A stretch of 20,413 bases of DNA from M55B118 sp041694275. GTDB taxonomy: Bacteria > Bacillota_I > Bacilli_A > Izemoplasmatales > Izemoplasmataceae. The position numbers and the translations under genes are program-made. The notes below the pieces were generated by a model. It saw nothing but the letters and a program-made list of their open reading frames with translations. It was not told the origin of the DNA and did not search any database. Below, in pieces: positions 1-7,801 of the stretch. The DNA lies in NCBI GenBank assembly GCA_041694275.1, contig JASMTQ010000092.1:1-20413 (forward strand), written 5' to 3'. Position 1 is the first letter of the stretch; the number at the start of each line of letters is the position of its first letter.

Positions 1-171
1 GGTACGGACCACACGCGTGAATACGTGCCACTCCTTGTCTATTCACCATCCCTTAAAGGGAAGGCGCTGCCTGTACGTGAAACGTTCGCCGATATCGGCG
101 CGACCATTTCAGACAACTTCTCTGTCACCATGCCTGATCACGGCAAAAGCTTTCTTAGTGAACTCAAATAA
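1..171 (+). CDS. deoB: Phosphopentomutase, C-terminal fragment (5' end outside window)
   Basis: The reading frame is open from base 1 and ends in TAA at 169-171, giving the last 56 residues of a protein that starts outside the window. It begins GTDHTREYVPLLVYS, which matches the metal-binding 'DHTREyvPllvy' signature near the C-terminus of phosphopentomutase. ETFADIGATISDNF follows, the usual DeoB ending. The family interconverts ribose-1-phosphate and ribose-5-phosphate (and the deoxy forms) in the cytoplasm, linking nucleoside salvage to the pentose phosphate pathway; it belongs to the alkaline phosphatase superfamily and uses Mn2+. A terminator follows directly, so this is the last gene of its transcript. 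Identity is confident; nothing can be said about the start or promoter. Confidence 0.93.
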   Translation, partial: GTDHTREYVPLLVYSPSLKGKALPVRETFADIGATISDNFSVTMPDHGKSFLSELK

Positions 172-177
172 GTGTTT

Positions 178-204
178 AAAGACCGCTGAAGCGGTCTTTT
201 TTTT
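178..204 (+). terminator. Rho-independent terminator of deoB
   Basis: A 9-bp perfect stem (AAAGACCGC / GCGGTCTTT) with a TGAA tetraloop is followed by a T run reaching 204. It starts 6 bases after the deoB stop codon, the classic position and form of an intrinsic terminator. Confidence 0.93.
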
Positions 205-207
205 GCA

Positions 208-233
208 AGAAAAAAGAGGCATTTCTGCCTCTT
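208..233 (-). terminator. Rho-independent terminator of the coiled-coil operon
   Basis: Read on the minus strand, the stem AAGAGGC / GCCTCTT (arms at 227-233 and 214-220, 6-base loop) runs into a T-rich tract (complement of 208-215). It begins 7 bases past the stop of the 960-residue coiled-coil gene. With the deoB terminator it forms a back-to-back pair that insulates two convergent transcripts. Confidence 0.85.
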
Positions 234-240
234 AAAGGTC

Positions 241-3123
241 CTATTGATAACGGGATTCAATGTCTTTGATGGTATCTTTTAGTTTATCCTGTTTTTGTTT
301 TTTGAGCTGCTTGAAGGTTTTATTCTGGGAGACCGAGACCTTTTTAAGGAAGTGTTCATACGCTTTGAGTGCGGGACTCAGTGCGTCGTCCATGGCCTTT
401 TTGGTTTTCCTTAGGGCATCCTTGTGGTTCGTCATATGGGTGTTGAAGCTGTTTTCAAGCGCATTGAAATCACTGGATTTTCGTTTCTTTTTCAAGGGTT
501 CAAGGCTTTGAAATGCATAGGACGCGGTATCCTTGATGGCTGGGTCCTTGTCGTTTTGACTGATTTTTTCCTTGAGTGCGTTCGCTTTTTCATCAAGCGA
601 ATCAATGGAATCATCAATTGACTTGATCGCATCATTACGCTGGATGCGTTCCTTGTTTAAAGCGGTGTTGATCTTATCGCGGACATCCTTGAGGGCATCT
701 TTTTTACTGTCGATTGCCTTTTGAGTGGTTTCATCGAATTCGATGGATTCAAGAATTGTTTTAAGTTCCTTGATTTTTTCCTTAGGTTCGTCGACTTTCT
801 GCTTGTAAAGGTCACGTGCTTCCTCAATGGCTTCGTTGTACCGCAACTCGGCGGTTTTGGAGGCTTCATCCTCGATGGTGTTTCCAAGCAGCTTCTCGCC
901 GCCTGAAGAGGCTTTGAAGGCACCCAGTTTCTGATCGGTTTCTTCGAGCATGTCTCTGAAGGTCTTGATGGTTTTTTCCTTGAGCTCAGCTGCGTCTTCC
1001 CTAGCTTTTTCCGCGCGGTTTTTAGCGCCTTCGATCTGGGATTCGTAGCGTCTTACGGCCGCATCGCTGTGCTCGGCTTCTTCAATGGCTTCGATTTTTT
1101 CCTTGTATTTTTCTCTGATGGCGGTTTCCTGTTCTTTTAACTTGCGCTTGTCTTTGGGGTCTGTGAAAAGCGCCTGTCTGTAGGCAAGGTCGCTTAGTTT
1201 TCTGTCCCGTTCGTTTTTGAGTTCATGGATGTCGCTTCGGTAGGACTGTCTGCGTTGATTGAGTTTTTCTCTTGCGTATTCGAGTTCACGGTTTAGAGCC
1301 TGGTCAATGTTTTCAAGGCGAACCTGGTATTCGTTTTCCGCATACTTGATTTGTTGTCTGGCAAAATGCATCTGACTTTCAAGCGTGGTTGAAATCATGG
1401 ATTCGTTGACGCTTGCGCCGACGTTGAGTCTCTCAGACTGCGCTTTTGTAAGAAGCATTTCGTTGTCATAAAGAGAACGGATCTTTAGAAGCTGAAGTTC
1501 GTATTCCTTGTCAGCGAGTTCAATCAAGCCCTGCTGATAGATGAGTTCGTTTTTTGCGTTTTCCTGTTGGTAGGTCTTTTCGATATCCGCATGGCGCGTA
1601 GCAAATGTGAGGGCTTTGTTGACCTTTTTCTCTTCGTTGTGGAAGTGCATGTTGAGAGTGTGTCTGCGGATGACGCTTTGAATGTGCGTTTTGGCTTTGC
1701 TTTGTCTCAAGGCGACTTTCTTGTAGGCTGTAGCCAGGTCTATCTGGGAATGCTTGAACGCTGTTTTGACCTGGTGGAGCCTTCTCGCGGCATCCCCCAT
1801 CTGTTCATAGTAGCTGATTTTCGTATCGAACATGAGACGTTCGAGTGTCTGTGCGAAGGCATGGGCGTCATTTAGCAGGGATTCATAGCTTTCAGTCGTC
1901 TTTAAAAGCACGGATTCAAGGGTTTCATTGAGTTTGAAGTCCTTATTTAGAGCGTCGTAATCATCCTGAACTTTGAAAAGTTCCTGTGAATCATTGAACT
2001 GAAGGTCGATCTGGTTTTTTTCAAGTTCAAGCGCACTCGCTTCTTTGGCGTACGTTTTTTCACGTTCCATTTTTTCCTTGATGAGCTGTTTTTGTTCCTT
2101 GCGGATTTTCTTTTCAATCTTGTCTTGAAGTTTGCTTTCTGAGAGGCCCTTTTCCTGGCTTTCTTTCTTGTTGTAGGTTTTAAGAAGGGATTTCAGGGCA
2201 TCTTTGTCTCCGGTTTTCTCAGCGCGGATGATGTCGAGTCTCAGATCCTTGAGTTCTTTTTCAAGGGTTTCTTTGTCCTTGTGCTGTTCTTCCAAGACGT
2301 CCTTGTATTTTTCTCTCAATGTTTCTTCTGCGTTTTCGCGAAGCGCCCTGAGTTTTTCATCAAGGGCATTAAGGTCTTCATCAAGGGATATTTTGAGTTC
2401 TTCCTGTTTTTGCTTGATGGCAGTTGTTTTTTCTTTGTAGGTTGTCTCTACGCGTGTTTTAAGAGATGTCGTCTGTGATCCGTCTGAAAGGATGTGCGCG
2501 CGACTTTCAAGAGCGTCAAAGAGATTGGATTTCTCGTCTTCAAGGTTTTTAAGGAACACTTTGAAGGCTTTTTTGAAAGCATGCTCACTTTCCTTGATTG
2601 ATTCAAGCGTGTGTTCTCCTTTGAAAGTGTCTTCAGTCATTTCAAAGACGGACTTCAAGAATGCGCTCGTTGAGTTTTCAAAAGCCTCCATGAAAGAAGA
2701 AGGGGCGGTTTCTATATGGGCGCGTTCCTCGACATGGGTGAAAAGTTTTTCCTTTAACGATTCAACACTGTAGGCGTAGTCTTTTTTGAGTTCGCTATTG
2801 AGGGGATGGAGCCGCATGGTTCTGAGCGCCGTGTGAATGCGGTCCTTGGATTTAAGAAGGTGATTGAACTGAGCCATGGTGGTTTGTTCGTCTTTTTTGT
2901 TGATGTCGTGTCTCAGCCGCTTGATTTCCTGGTTGAGGATGGTGAGTTTTTCATTTGCGTCGTCCAGGCGTTTCTGGTGTGAGGCTTTGACCTTCTGGTT
3001 TGCATCCACGACTTCCTTGATGAGATTTTGAAGGAGTTCGCTTTCCTTTTGAAGGTCCTGATCGATGAGTTTGCTCAAGCTTTGATTCGAGGGGGTGTCA
3101 AGCTCATATTTTTTGTTGGCCAT
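241..3123 (-). CDS. Large coiled-coil protein, 960 aa, function unknown (second gene of pair)
   Basis: The protein is almost wholly long charged alpha-helix: K, E, D, Q and R dominate, A and L are regularly spaced, and proline and glycine are rare. I see no cysteine or tryptophan, no signal peptide, no membrane segment and no P-loop, so it is not an SMC, RecN or Rad50 ATPase. A cytoplasmic scaffold or filament-like role fits, but that is inference. Around residue 605 the segment IDQALNRELEYAREKL parallels IDQALSRETTKARERI near residue 660 of the upstream 1162-residue protein, which suggests the two are paralogues. The start is ATG at 3121-3123, preceded by AAAGGAG at good spacing. It lies 24 nt after the stop of the upstream gene, so the two are probably cotranscribed, and a terminator follows at once. 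I do not recognise a named family. Confidence 0.85.
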   Translation of the reverse strand: MANKKYELDTPSNQSLSKLIDQDLQKESELLQNLIKEVVDANQKVKASHQKRLDDANEKLTILNQEIKRLRHDINKKDEQTTMAQFNHLLKSKDRIHTALRTMRLHPLNSELKKDYAYSVESLKEKLFTHVEERAHIETAPSSFMEAFENSTSAFLKSVFEMTEDTFKGEHTLESIKESEHAFKKAFKVFLKNLEDEKSNLFDALESRAHILSDGSQTTSLKTRVETTYKEKTTAIKQKQEELKISLDEDLNALDEKLRALRENAEETLREKYKDVLEEQHKDKETLEKELKDLRLDIIRAEKTGDKDALKSLLKTYNKKESQEKGLSESKLQDKIEKKIRKEQKQLIKEKMEREKTYAKEASALELEKNQIDLQFNDSQELFKVQDDYDALNKDFKLNETLESVLLKTTESYESLLNDAHAFAQTLERLMFDTKISYYEQMGDAARRLHQVKTAFKHSQIDLATAYKKVALRQSKAKTHIQSVIRRHTLNMHFHNEEKKVNKALTFATRHADIEKTYQQENAKNELIYQQGLIELADKEYELQLLKIRSLYDNEMLLTKAQSERLNVGASVNESMISTTLESQMHFARQQIKYAENEYQVRLENIDQALNRELEYAREKLNQRRQSYRSDIHELKNERDRKLSDLAYRQALFTDPKDKRKLKEQETAIREKYKEKIEAIEEAEHSDAAVRRYESQIEGAKNRAEKAREDAAELKEKTIKTFRDMLEETDQKLGAFKASSGGEKLLGNTIEDEASKTAELRYNEAIEEARDLYKQKVDEPKEKIKELKTILESIEFDETTQKAIDSKKDALKDVRDKINTALNKERIQRNDAIKSIDDSIDSLDEKANALKEKISQNDKDPAIKDTASYAFQSLEPLKKKRKSSDFNALENSFNTHMTNHKDALRKTKKAMDDALSPALKAYEHFLKKVSVSQNKTFKQLKKQKQDKLKDTIKDIESRYQ

Positions 3124-3147
3124 GGTCGAACTCCTTTCATTTAAAAC

Positions 3148-6100
3148 TTAGAGATTCTTTATGTCTTCCTTGATGCTTGTGAGATAGGTGTTTAAAAGGG
3201 TGTCTTGCTTTTCGACGATTTCTTCAGTATCAAGAGGGACGCTGTCATCTTTGAACAGGCTCTCTAGCAGGGATTCAGTGTCGTTTTGAAGGGTTTTTGC
3301 AAGGGCGTCGAGGGTTTCATCAAGTTTTGTGATATCATGATTGATCTGGTCTTCAAGGGTCTTTTTGCGGGCCCGCTTGATTCTGATCTGGTCTGCGATT
3401 TCGCGGTCGACTTTTTCGATGCGCTGATCGAGTTCGTTGGAACTTGAAAGCATCTTGGTTTCATACGTCTCGATGGTGACTTTAAGAGTGTCTTTTAAAG
3501 CGGTTTTTTCTTTTTCGTAGGTCTTTTTCGATGCTTGGAGCTTGCGCTCGCTTTCAGCTTTGAAGCCTTCATATGCGCTGTCAAGTTCACCGGATTCCTT
3601 TTTCAGGCTGTCTTCGATGTCCGCTTTCTTGCTTTCTTCGTTTTCAACATGGAACGCGTGGATGTTTCTTGCGTCTTCAAGACGTTTGTTTACGGCGTCT
3701 ATGCGTTCTTTGCTTTTGTTTTCCAAAGTCTCAAGGGACGCTTCGAGCTCATCTTCAAGGCTCTTTAGTCTTTCTTGGTAGCTTTCGGTGAGCCTTTCAC
3801 GTTTCTCTTCGATTTCCTGGACAAGGGCCTGTGAGGCTTCAAGGTCTTTGTTGTAAGCGTCTTTGAGAGGCTCCAAGTCTTCCTTGTGCAACGCGTCAAC
3901 GGCGCTTATTTCCCTGTCGCGGTTTAGTTTGTGTTCCTTGATTAACGCATCTTTTTCCTGTTTCAGCGCTTCAAGTTTCTCGTTCAGTGGTTTTTTGGTT
4001 TCTTCATAGCGGATGTTTTCCTTCGCTTTTGCCTTTTTCGAAGATGCCTTGGCTTTTTCTATGAGATCTTCGTCATCCTGTTTAAGGGTTTGAAAGCCTT
4101 CGTCCATTGAACGTTCGATGTCCTTGTAAAGGGTCTTAAGGGCGTTTTGAATCTGCGTGTTGATCGGTCTTAGGGTTTCTTTGAGCCCCGAAAGGGAGAG
4201 TTTCTTCTGACTCTTGATTTTACCAAGGGATTCCTCGACGGCCTTATCGTAGGTGGTGAAGGCATCGTTCTTTTTTTGCGTGATGGATTCCAAAGCTTTA
4301 TCAAGTGAGTTTCTGAGTTTGTTGATGTGTGATTTTCGTTGGCGTTTGCTTGCGCCTTGACGGTTCAGACTTGCCCTGAACTGTTCAACGATGACGTCAT
4401 GGGTTTCTTTCAAGGTGCCTATGAATGTATCGAGGGTCTGTTTTACCGAATTCTTTTTGGGGGTGCTGAGAATGAGAAGAATCTCTTTAAGCGTGGAAGA
4501 TTCACTATTCAAGGCCTCTTCATGCGTTGAAAGCCAGTCTAGCTCTTTGGTGTAGCTTTTGCTGATGATGGCTTTGCGCGTGTTAAGAAGGGTTTCAGTC
4601 TGTTCGATCCTCTCTCTCGCCTTGGTGGTTTCACGAGAAAGGGCCTGATCGATGAAATCCAGCTTTTCCTGGTGGGAGGTGTTTTCCTTTTCAAAGGCCT
4701 CCTGAATGGCGTTTTCCTTTTCCTTGTAGGTTTGAGAAGCTTTTTCAAGTATGTCGTCATACCGTTTTTCAACTTTTTTCTTCTCGTTTTCAATAAGGGC
4801 CTCTTTGCGAGTAAGGGCCTGGTCGTTGCGGTCGGTTTTGAGTTTCAAAGCTTTTTGTCTGCGCTTTTTCTCAGTTTCAAGATTGACAAGCGCAAGGTCT
4901 CTTTCCTTCTGAAGGTCCAAAGAACGGAGTGCGTTTTTTTGTTTTTCTATAGCAATCTGAAGGGTTTTTGCGTGCTCCGCGTGGGCTATCTCGATGTCGG
5001 TTCTCGCTTGTTCGAGATCGTGCTCCAAAGAGGCCACGTCCATTTCCTTTTCCACTTCGATGTTCGCCTGTATGGATTTTCGTTTGATTTCAAGGATGCC
5101 TTTTTTGTGTTCAAGGCTTCTTTTTTCAAGCATATGCTTTAAAAACGCGTCCTTGGTACTGTATTTTTCTTCAAGAGCCATGAGATCGAGTTCATGCTGC
5201 TTTTCAGACTGTTTCATGTCAATGTTGAGACTCGCGTCCTGCTGTTCAACAGAAATCTTCTCACGGTTTTCCCTGATTTTTTTCTGGGCGTCTTCAGTAT
5301 CCAAAAAGAAGCGGATGTCATCGGCTTCCTGATAAAGCGGAAGCAGTGCGATGGTGGTATCCTTGATGGCGTCTAGCTTGTTGGTGGCGTATCTTGAAAA
5401 GAGGGTGAGTGTTTTTTTGATGGTTTCCCTGGCTTCACTTAGAAAAGAAGTGACTTCCTTTTTGGAAAAACCGGTGGTGAGGGTTTCTCTTAAATCGGTG
5501 CTTCCGGATTGGAAGATATCGAATTTGGCTTTCAGATTGGTGTGAAGACCGTGGATGGTTTCATCAAACGTCTTGAAGATGTTTTCGAGGAAAGAAAGGG
5601 TGTCGCTTGAAAGGGTCTTCAGCGTGTTCGTGGTGGAATCGATTCCTTCTTCAAAGGCTTTTATGTGTTCAATGAGTGCATCCTTGCGAAGTTTCTGAAG
5701 CTCCATCTGCTTGTTGATGATCTTGATGTCTTCAGGATTTTCTTCTTCGCTTGTCTTACTGAGCATGTCCTTGAGGCGTGCCTGTTCGAACTTCATATCC
5801 TGGTTGACGTTGGTTATGAAGGTGTCCTTGTAGGTTTCGAACTGTTTTTTTATATTGCCTGCAGAACTGTCAATATCGAGGAAGGGCTGATGAATCGCGC
5901 TACGATACTGATAAAGCTCTTTTGAGAAGTTACGGATATTTTCATTGATTTCCTTGCGGTAGGTATTGAGGGCGTGTTGTAAAGAATTATCGGATTTTTT
6001 GATAGATTGAGAAAGCGTCGCTCTCGCCTCTTCAAGATTCGTATAAAGCGTGTTGAACCGTGCGTCAATGGTTTTTCCAAGGGTGTTGATGGTTTCCTTG

Positions 6101-6636
6101 TGGGTCTTGTTGTCCATTTCAAGCTTATTAAGCGCGTCTTTCAAAGAGTTCTGGGTTTGTCTGGTGTTTTCATTATGGTTTTTCTTGGAAAGTTCGAGAC
6201 GCTTTTCATAGTTTTCTATGCGTTTTTTATGTGTTTTCTCTATTTCCTTGGCGGTAGCCTGTTTTTCTTTTTCCATGGACGCAATGTCTGCCTGGATATT
6301 TTTCAATTTATCGGTGTTTTTATTCTGGATGGCGTCCAGTTCTTTTTTGTGTTTTTCATTCAAAGCTTCAATTTCTTTGTCTATAGCCTCTTTTTCCATT
6401 GTAAAAGACGCTTCGTCGCTATCAAGCTTTTTGTCGAAGCGTTTTTTGTGTGCATTAAGCTTTTTCTCATAAGCTTTTTGCGCTTTATTCATGGCTTTTT
6501 CCGTATCCGCGAGCAGGTCTTCGTAGTCAATTCTCAGTTTGTCGAGTTTCTTTTGAATCGGTGTGGCTTGCTTGCGATACGTTTTTTCTATGGAATACCC
6601 ACTTTTTTCACTATGTGCGTTCTCAGAGTTTTTCAT
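3148..6636 (-). CDS. Very large coiled-coil protein, 1162 aa, function unknown (first gene of pair)
   Basis: This is a nearly continuous helical, K/E-rich protein with no cysteine, one tryptophan (near the middle, in LDWLS), no transmembrane segment, no secretion signal and no nucleotide-binding motif. A less charged stretch at roughly residues 330-430 (FLENIFKTFDETIHGLHTNL and after) may be a distinct helical bundle inside the rod. The FIDQALSRETTKARERI segment near residue 660 has a counterpart in the downstream 960-residue protein. The start is ATG at 6634-6636; the Shine-Dalgarno AGGAGG (complement of 6648-6653) sits 11 nt upstream, slightly far, inside a small hairpin. A good sigma-A-type promoter lies upstream at 6687-6715. 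A structural, scaffold or chromosome-associated role is possible, but nothing in the sequence proves one. The opposite strand shows long spurious ORFs because this lysine/glutamate-rich code reads as Phe/Leu-rich on the complement. Confidence 0.85.
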   Translation of the reverse strand: MKNSENAHSEKSGYSIEKTYRKQATPIQKKLDKLRIDYEDLLADTEKAMNKAQKAYEKKLNAHKKRFDKKLDSDEASFTMEKEAIDKEIEALNEKHKKELDAIQNKNTDKLKNIQADIASMEKEKQATAKEIEKTHKKRIENYEKRLELSKKNHNENTRQTQNSLKDALNKLEMDNKTHKETINTLGKTIDARFNTLYTNLEEARATLSQSIKKSDNSLQHALNTYRKEINENIRNFSKELYQYRSAIHQPFLDIDSSAGNIKKQFETYKDTFITNVNQDMKFEQARLKDMLSKTSEEENPEDIKIINKQMELQKLRKDALIEHIKAFEEGIDSTTNTLKTLSSDTLSFLENIFKTFDETIHGLHTNLKAKFDIFQSGSTDLRETLTTGFSKKEVTSFLSEARETIKKTLTLFSRYATNKLDAIKDTTIALLPLYQEADDIRFFLDTEDAQKKIRENREKISVEQQDASLNIDMKQSEKQHELDLMALEEKYSTKDAFLKHMLEKRSLEHKKGILEIKRKSIQANIEVEKEMDVASLEHDLEQARTDIEIAHAEHAKTLQIAIEKQKNALRSLDLQKERDLALVNLETEKKRRQKALKLKTDRNDQALTRKEALIENEKKKVEKRYDDILEKASQTYKEKENAIQEAFEKENTSHQEKLDFIDQALSRETTKARERIEQTETLLNTRKAIISKSYTKELDWLSTHEEALNSESSTLKEILLILSTPKKNSVKQTLDTFIGTLKETHDVIVEQFRASLNRQGASKRQRKSHINKLRNSLDKALESITQKKNDAFTTYDKAVEESLGKIKSQKKLSLSGLKETLRPINTQIQNALKTLYKDIERSMDEGFQTLKQDDEDLIEKAKASSKKAKAKENIRYEETKKPLNEKLEALKQEKDALIKEHKLNRDREISAVDALHKEDLEPLKDAYNKDLEASQALVQEIEEKRERLTESYQERLKSLEDELEASLETLENKSKERIDAVNKRLEDARNIHAFHVENEESKKADIEDSLKKESGELDSAYEGFKAESERKLQASKKTYEKEKTALKDTLKVTIETYETKMLSSSNELDQRIEKVDREIADQIRIKRARKKTLEDQINHDITKLDETLDALAKTLQNDTESLLESLFKDDSVPLDTEEIVEKQDTLLNTYLTSIKEDIKNL

Positions 6637-6641
6637 ATGTC

Positions 6642-6681
6642 AGAGGGCCTCCTCTTGGGAAACTGTAGCCTTTTACGCTAC
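6642..6681 (-). other. Leader of coiled-coil mRNA with two stem-loops, one covering the RBS
   Basis: From the predicted promoter, the minus-strand transcript should begin near 6680. Its 5' end would fold as GTAGC-GTAAAAG-GCTAC (6665-6681). A second stem, AGAGG-AGGC-CCTCT (6642-6655), contains the Shine-Dalgarno AGGAGG. Both stems are only 5 bp, so any effect on mRNA stability or translation is inference. Confidence 0.4.
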
Positions 6682-6686
6682 TTTTT

Positions 6687-6715
6687 ATTTTACCATAGGT
6701 GCGTAGTTAAAACAA
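6687..6715 (-). promoter_or_regulatory. Promoter of the coiled-coil operon
   Basis: On the minus strand, TTGTTT (-35, complement of 6710-6715), a 17-bp spacer and TAAAAT (-10, complement of 6687-6692) form a near-consensus vegetative promoter about 50 bases upstream of the 1162-residue gene's ATG. Confidence 0.65.
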
Positions 6716-6741
6716 CGTGCATTATTCTCAGGCAGGTTTCT

Positions 6742-6770
6742 TTGGTAAAATGCAGGTTTTTGTGTATAAT
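6742..6770 (+). promoter_or_regulatory. Promoter of ruvB-queA
   Basis: TTGGTA (6742-6747), a 17-bp spacer and a perfect TATAAT (6765-6770) form a strong vegetative promoter. Transcription would start near 6777, so the in-frame ATG at 6776 could not be used and the ATG at 6794 is the ruvB start. Confidence 0.75.
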
Positions 6771-6793
6771 TTGTAATGAAAGCAGGTGGGACC

Positions 6794-7801
6794 ATGGATG
6801 AGAGAATTGTCTCAAGCGATACGCAAAATGAAGATATAGAACAAATAGAGCTTCGTCCGCAGTATTTAAACGATTATATAGGACAGGATCACGTCAAAGA
6901 GATGATGTCCATATTCATACAGGCCGCAAAAAAGCGTCACGAGAGCCTTGATCATGTACTTCTTTATGGGCCTCCGGGGCTTGGGAAGACCACGCTTGCC
7001 CACATCGTCGCAAATGAAGTGGACGCATCGATAAAGACCGCAAGCGGTCCCGCGATTGAAAGAAGCGGAGACCTTGCGGTCTTGCTTACGAGTCTTGAAC
7101 CCGGAGACATCCTTTTCATCGATGAGATTCACAGACTTCCAAGGGTCGTAGAGGAAGTGCTCTACCCTGCGATGGAGGATTTTGCGCTTGATCTCATTGT
7201 CGGCAAGGATGAAACCAGCAAATCCATCCGGGTCGATCTCCCGCCGTTTACGCTGATTGGCGCAACCACGAGGTTTGGAGATTTGACCGCGCCCCTCAGG
7301 GACCGCTTCGGGGTCGTACACAAGCTTGAATACTACGACCAGGAGGCACTTGAGAAGATATGCAAGCGTACAGCGAGCATCTACGACAGTGAAGTCGAAA
7401 TCGAAGGCGTGAGAGAGATTGCCAGGCGTTCAAGAGGCACACCACGTATCGTGAACCGCCTGTTCAGACGAATCAGGGATTTCGCAGACGTCCTTAATGA
7501 CGGTGTCATCGACATAGGGATCACGAAAACCGCCCTTGAAAAACTTCAAATCGATCCGCTTGGACTCGACCAGAAAGACCACGACTACTTAAGAGGCCTT
7601 ATTGAAAACTTCGGTGGGGGCCCTGTAGGCATCGAATCCCTCGCCGCTTCAATCAGCGAGGAAGTCACCACCATAGAAGACGTATACGAACCCTACCTGC
7701 TAAAAATCGGCTTCGTCAAAAGAACCCCGCGTGGTCGCGTGGCCACCGAAAAAGCCTACAAGCACCTGGGACATGCATTTCAGAAAGGATTATTTGAATG
7801 A
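6794..7801 (+). CDS. ruvB: Holliday junction branch migration ATPase RuvB
   Basis: RuvB forms hexameric AAA+ rings that, with RuvA, drive branch migration of Holliday junctions during recombinational repair. From the ATG at 6794 the protein has 335 residues, the usual family length. Visible motifs are Walker A GPPGLGKT (59-66), Walker B LFIDEIH (107-113), sensor 1 GATTR (156-160), the LTAPLRDRFG segment with the arginine-finger region (164-173), and the C-terminal winged-helix signature GFVKRTPRGRVAT. The start at 6794 is preferred over the in-frame ATG at 6776: the -10 box ends at 6770, AGGTGG precedes 6794, and the length fits. The stop TGA overlaps queA's ATG (ATGA), so the two are translationally coupled. 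ruvA, usually just upstream in Bacillota, is missing here and must lie elsewhere if present. Confidence 0.96.
   Translation: MDERIVSSDTQNEDIEQIELRPQYLNDYIGQDHVKEMMSIFIQAAKKRHESLDHVLLYGPPGLGKTTLAHIVANEVDASIKTASGPAIERSGDLAVLLTSLEPGDILFIDEIHRLPRVVEEVLYPAMEDFALDLIVGKDETSKSIRVDLPPFTLIGATTRFGDLTAPLRDRFGVVHKLEYYDQEALEKICKRTASIYDSEVEIEGVREIARRSRGTPRIVNRLFRRIRDFADVLNDGVIDIGITKTALEKLQIDPLGLDQKDHDYLRGLIENFGGGPVGIESLAASISEEVTTIEDVYEPYLLKIGFVKRTPRGRVATEKAYKHLGHAFQKGLFE

Noticed and set aside
241..6636. Coiled-coil proteins as SMC, RecN or Rad50-type ATPases
   Set aside because: No Walker A, signature or Walker B motif, and no globular head or hinge-like glycine-rich region in either protein.
6776..6793. 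Upstream in-frame ATG for ruvB at 6776
   Set aside because: It lies at the predicted transcription start, only 5 bases after the -10 box, has no ribosome-binding site, and would add six residues absent from the family.
6007..6801. A 264-codon plus-strand ORF antisense to the 5' end of the 1162-residue coiled-coil gene
   Set aside because: It is Phe/Leu/Val-rich with no family motif, no ribosome-binding site, and is the complement of lysine/glutamate-rich coding. The same explains many shorter antisense ORFs across 241-6636.
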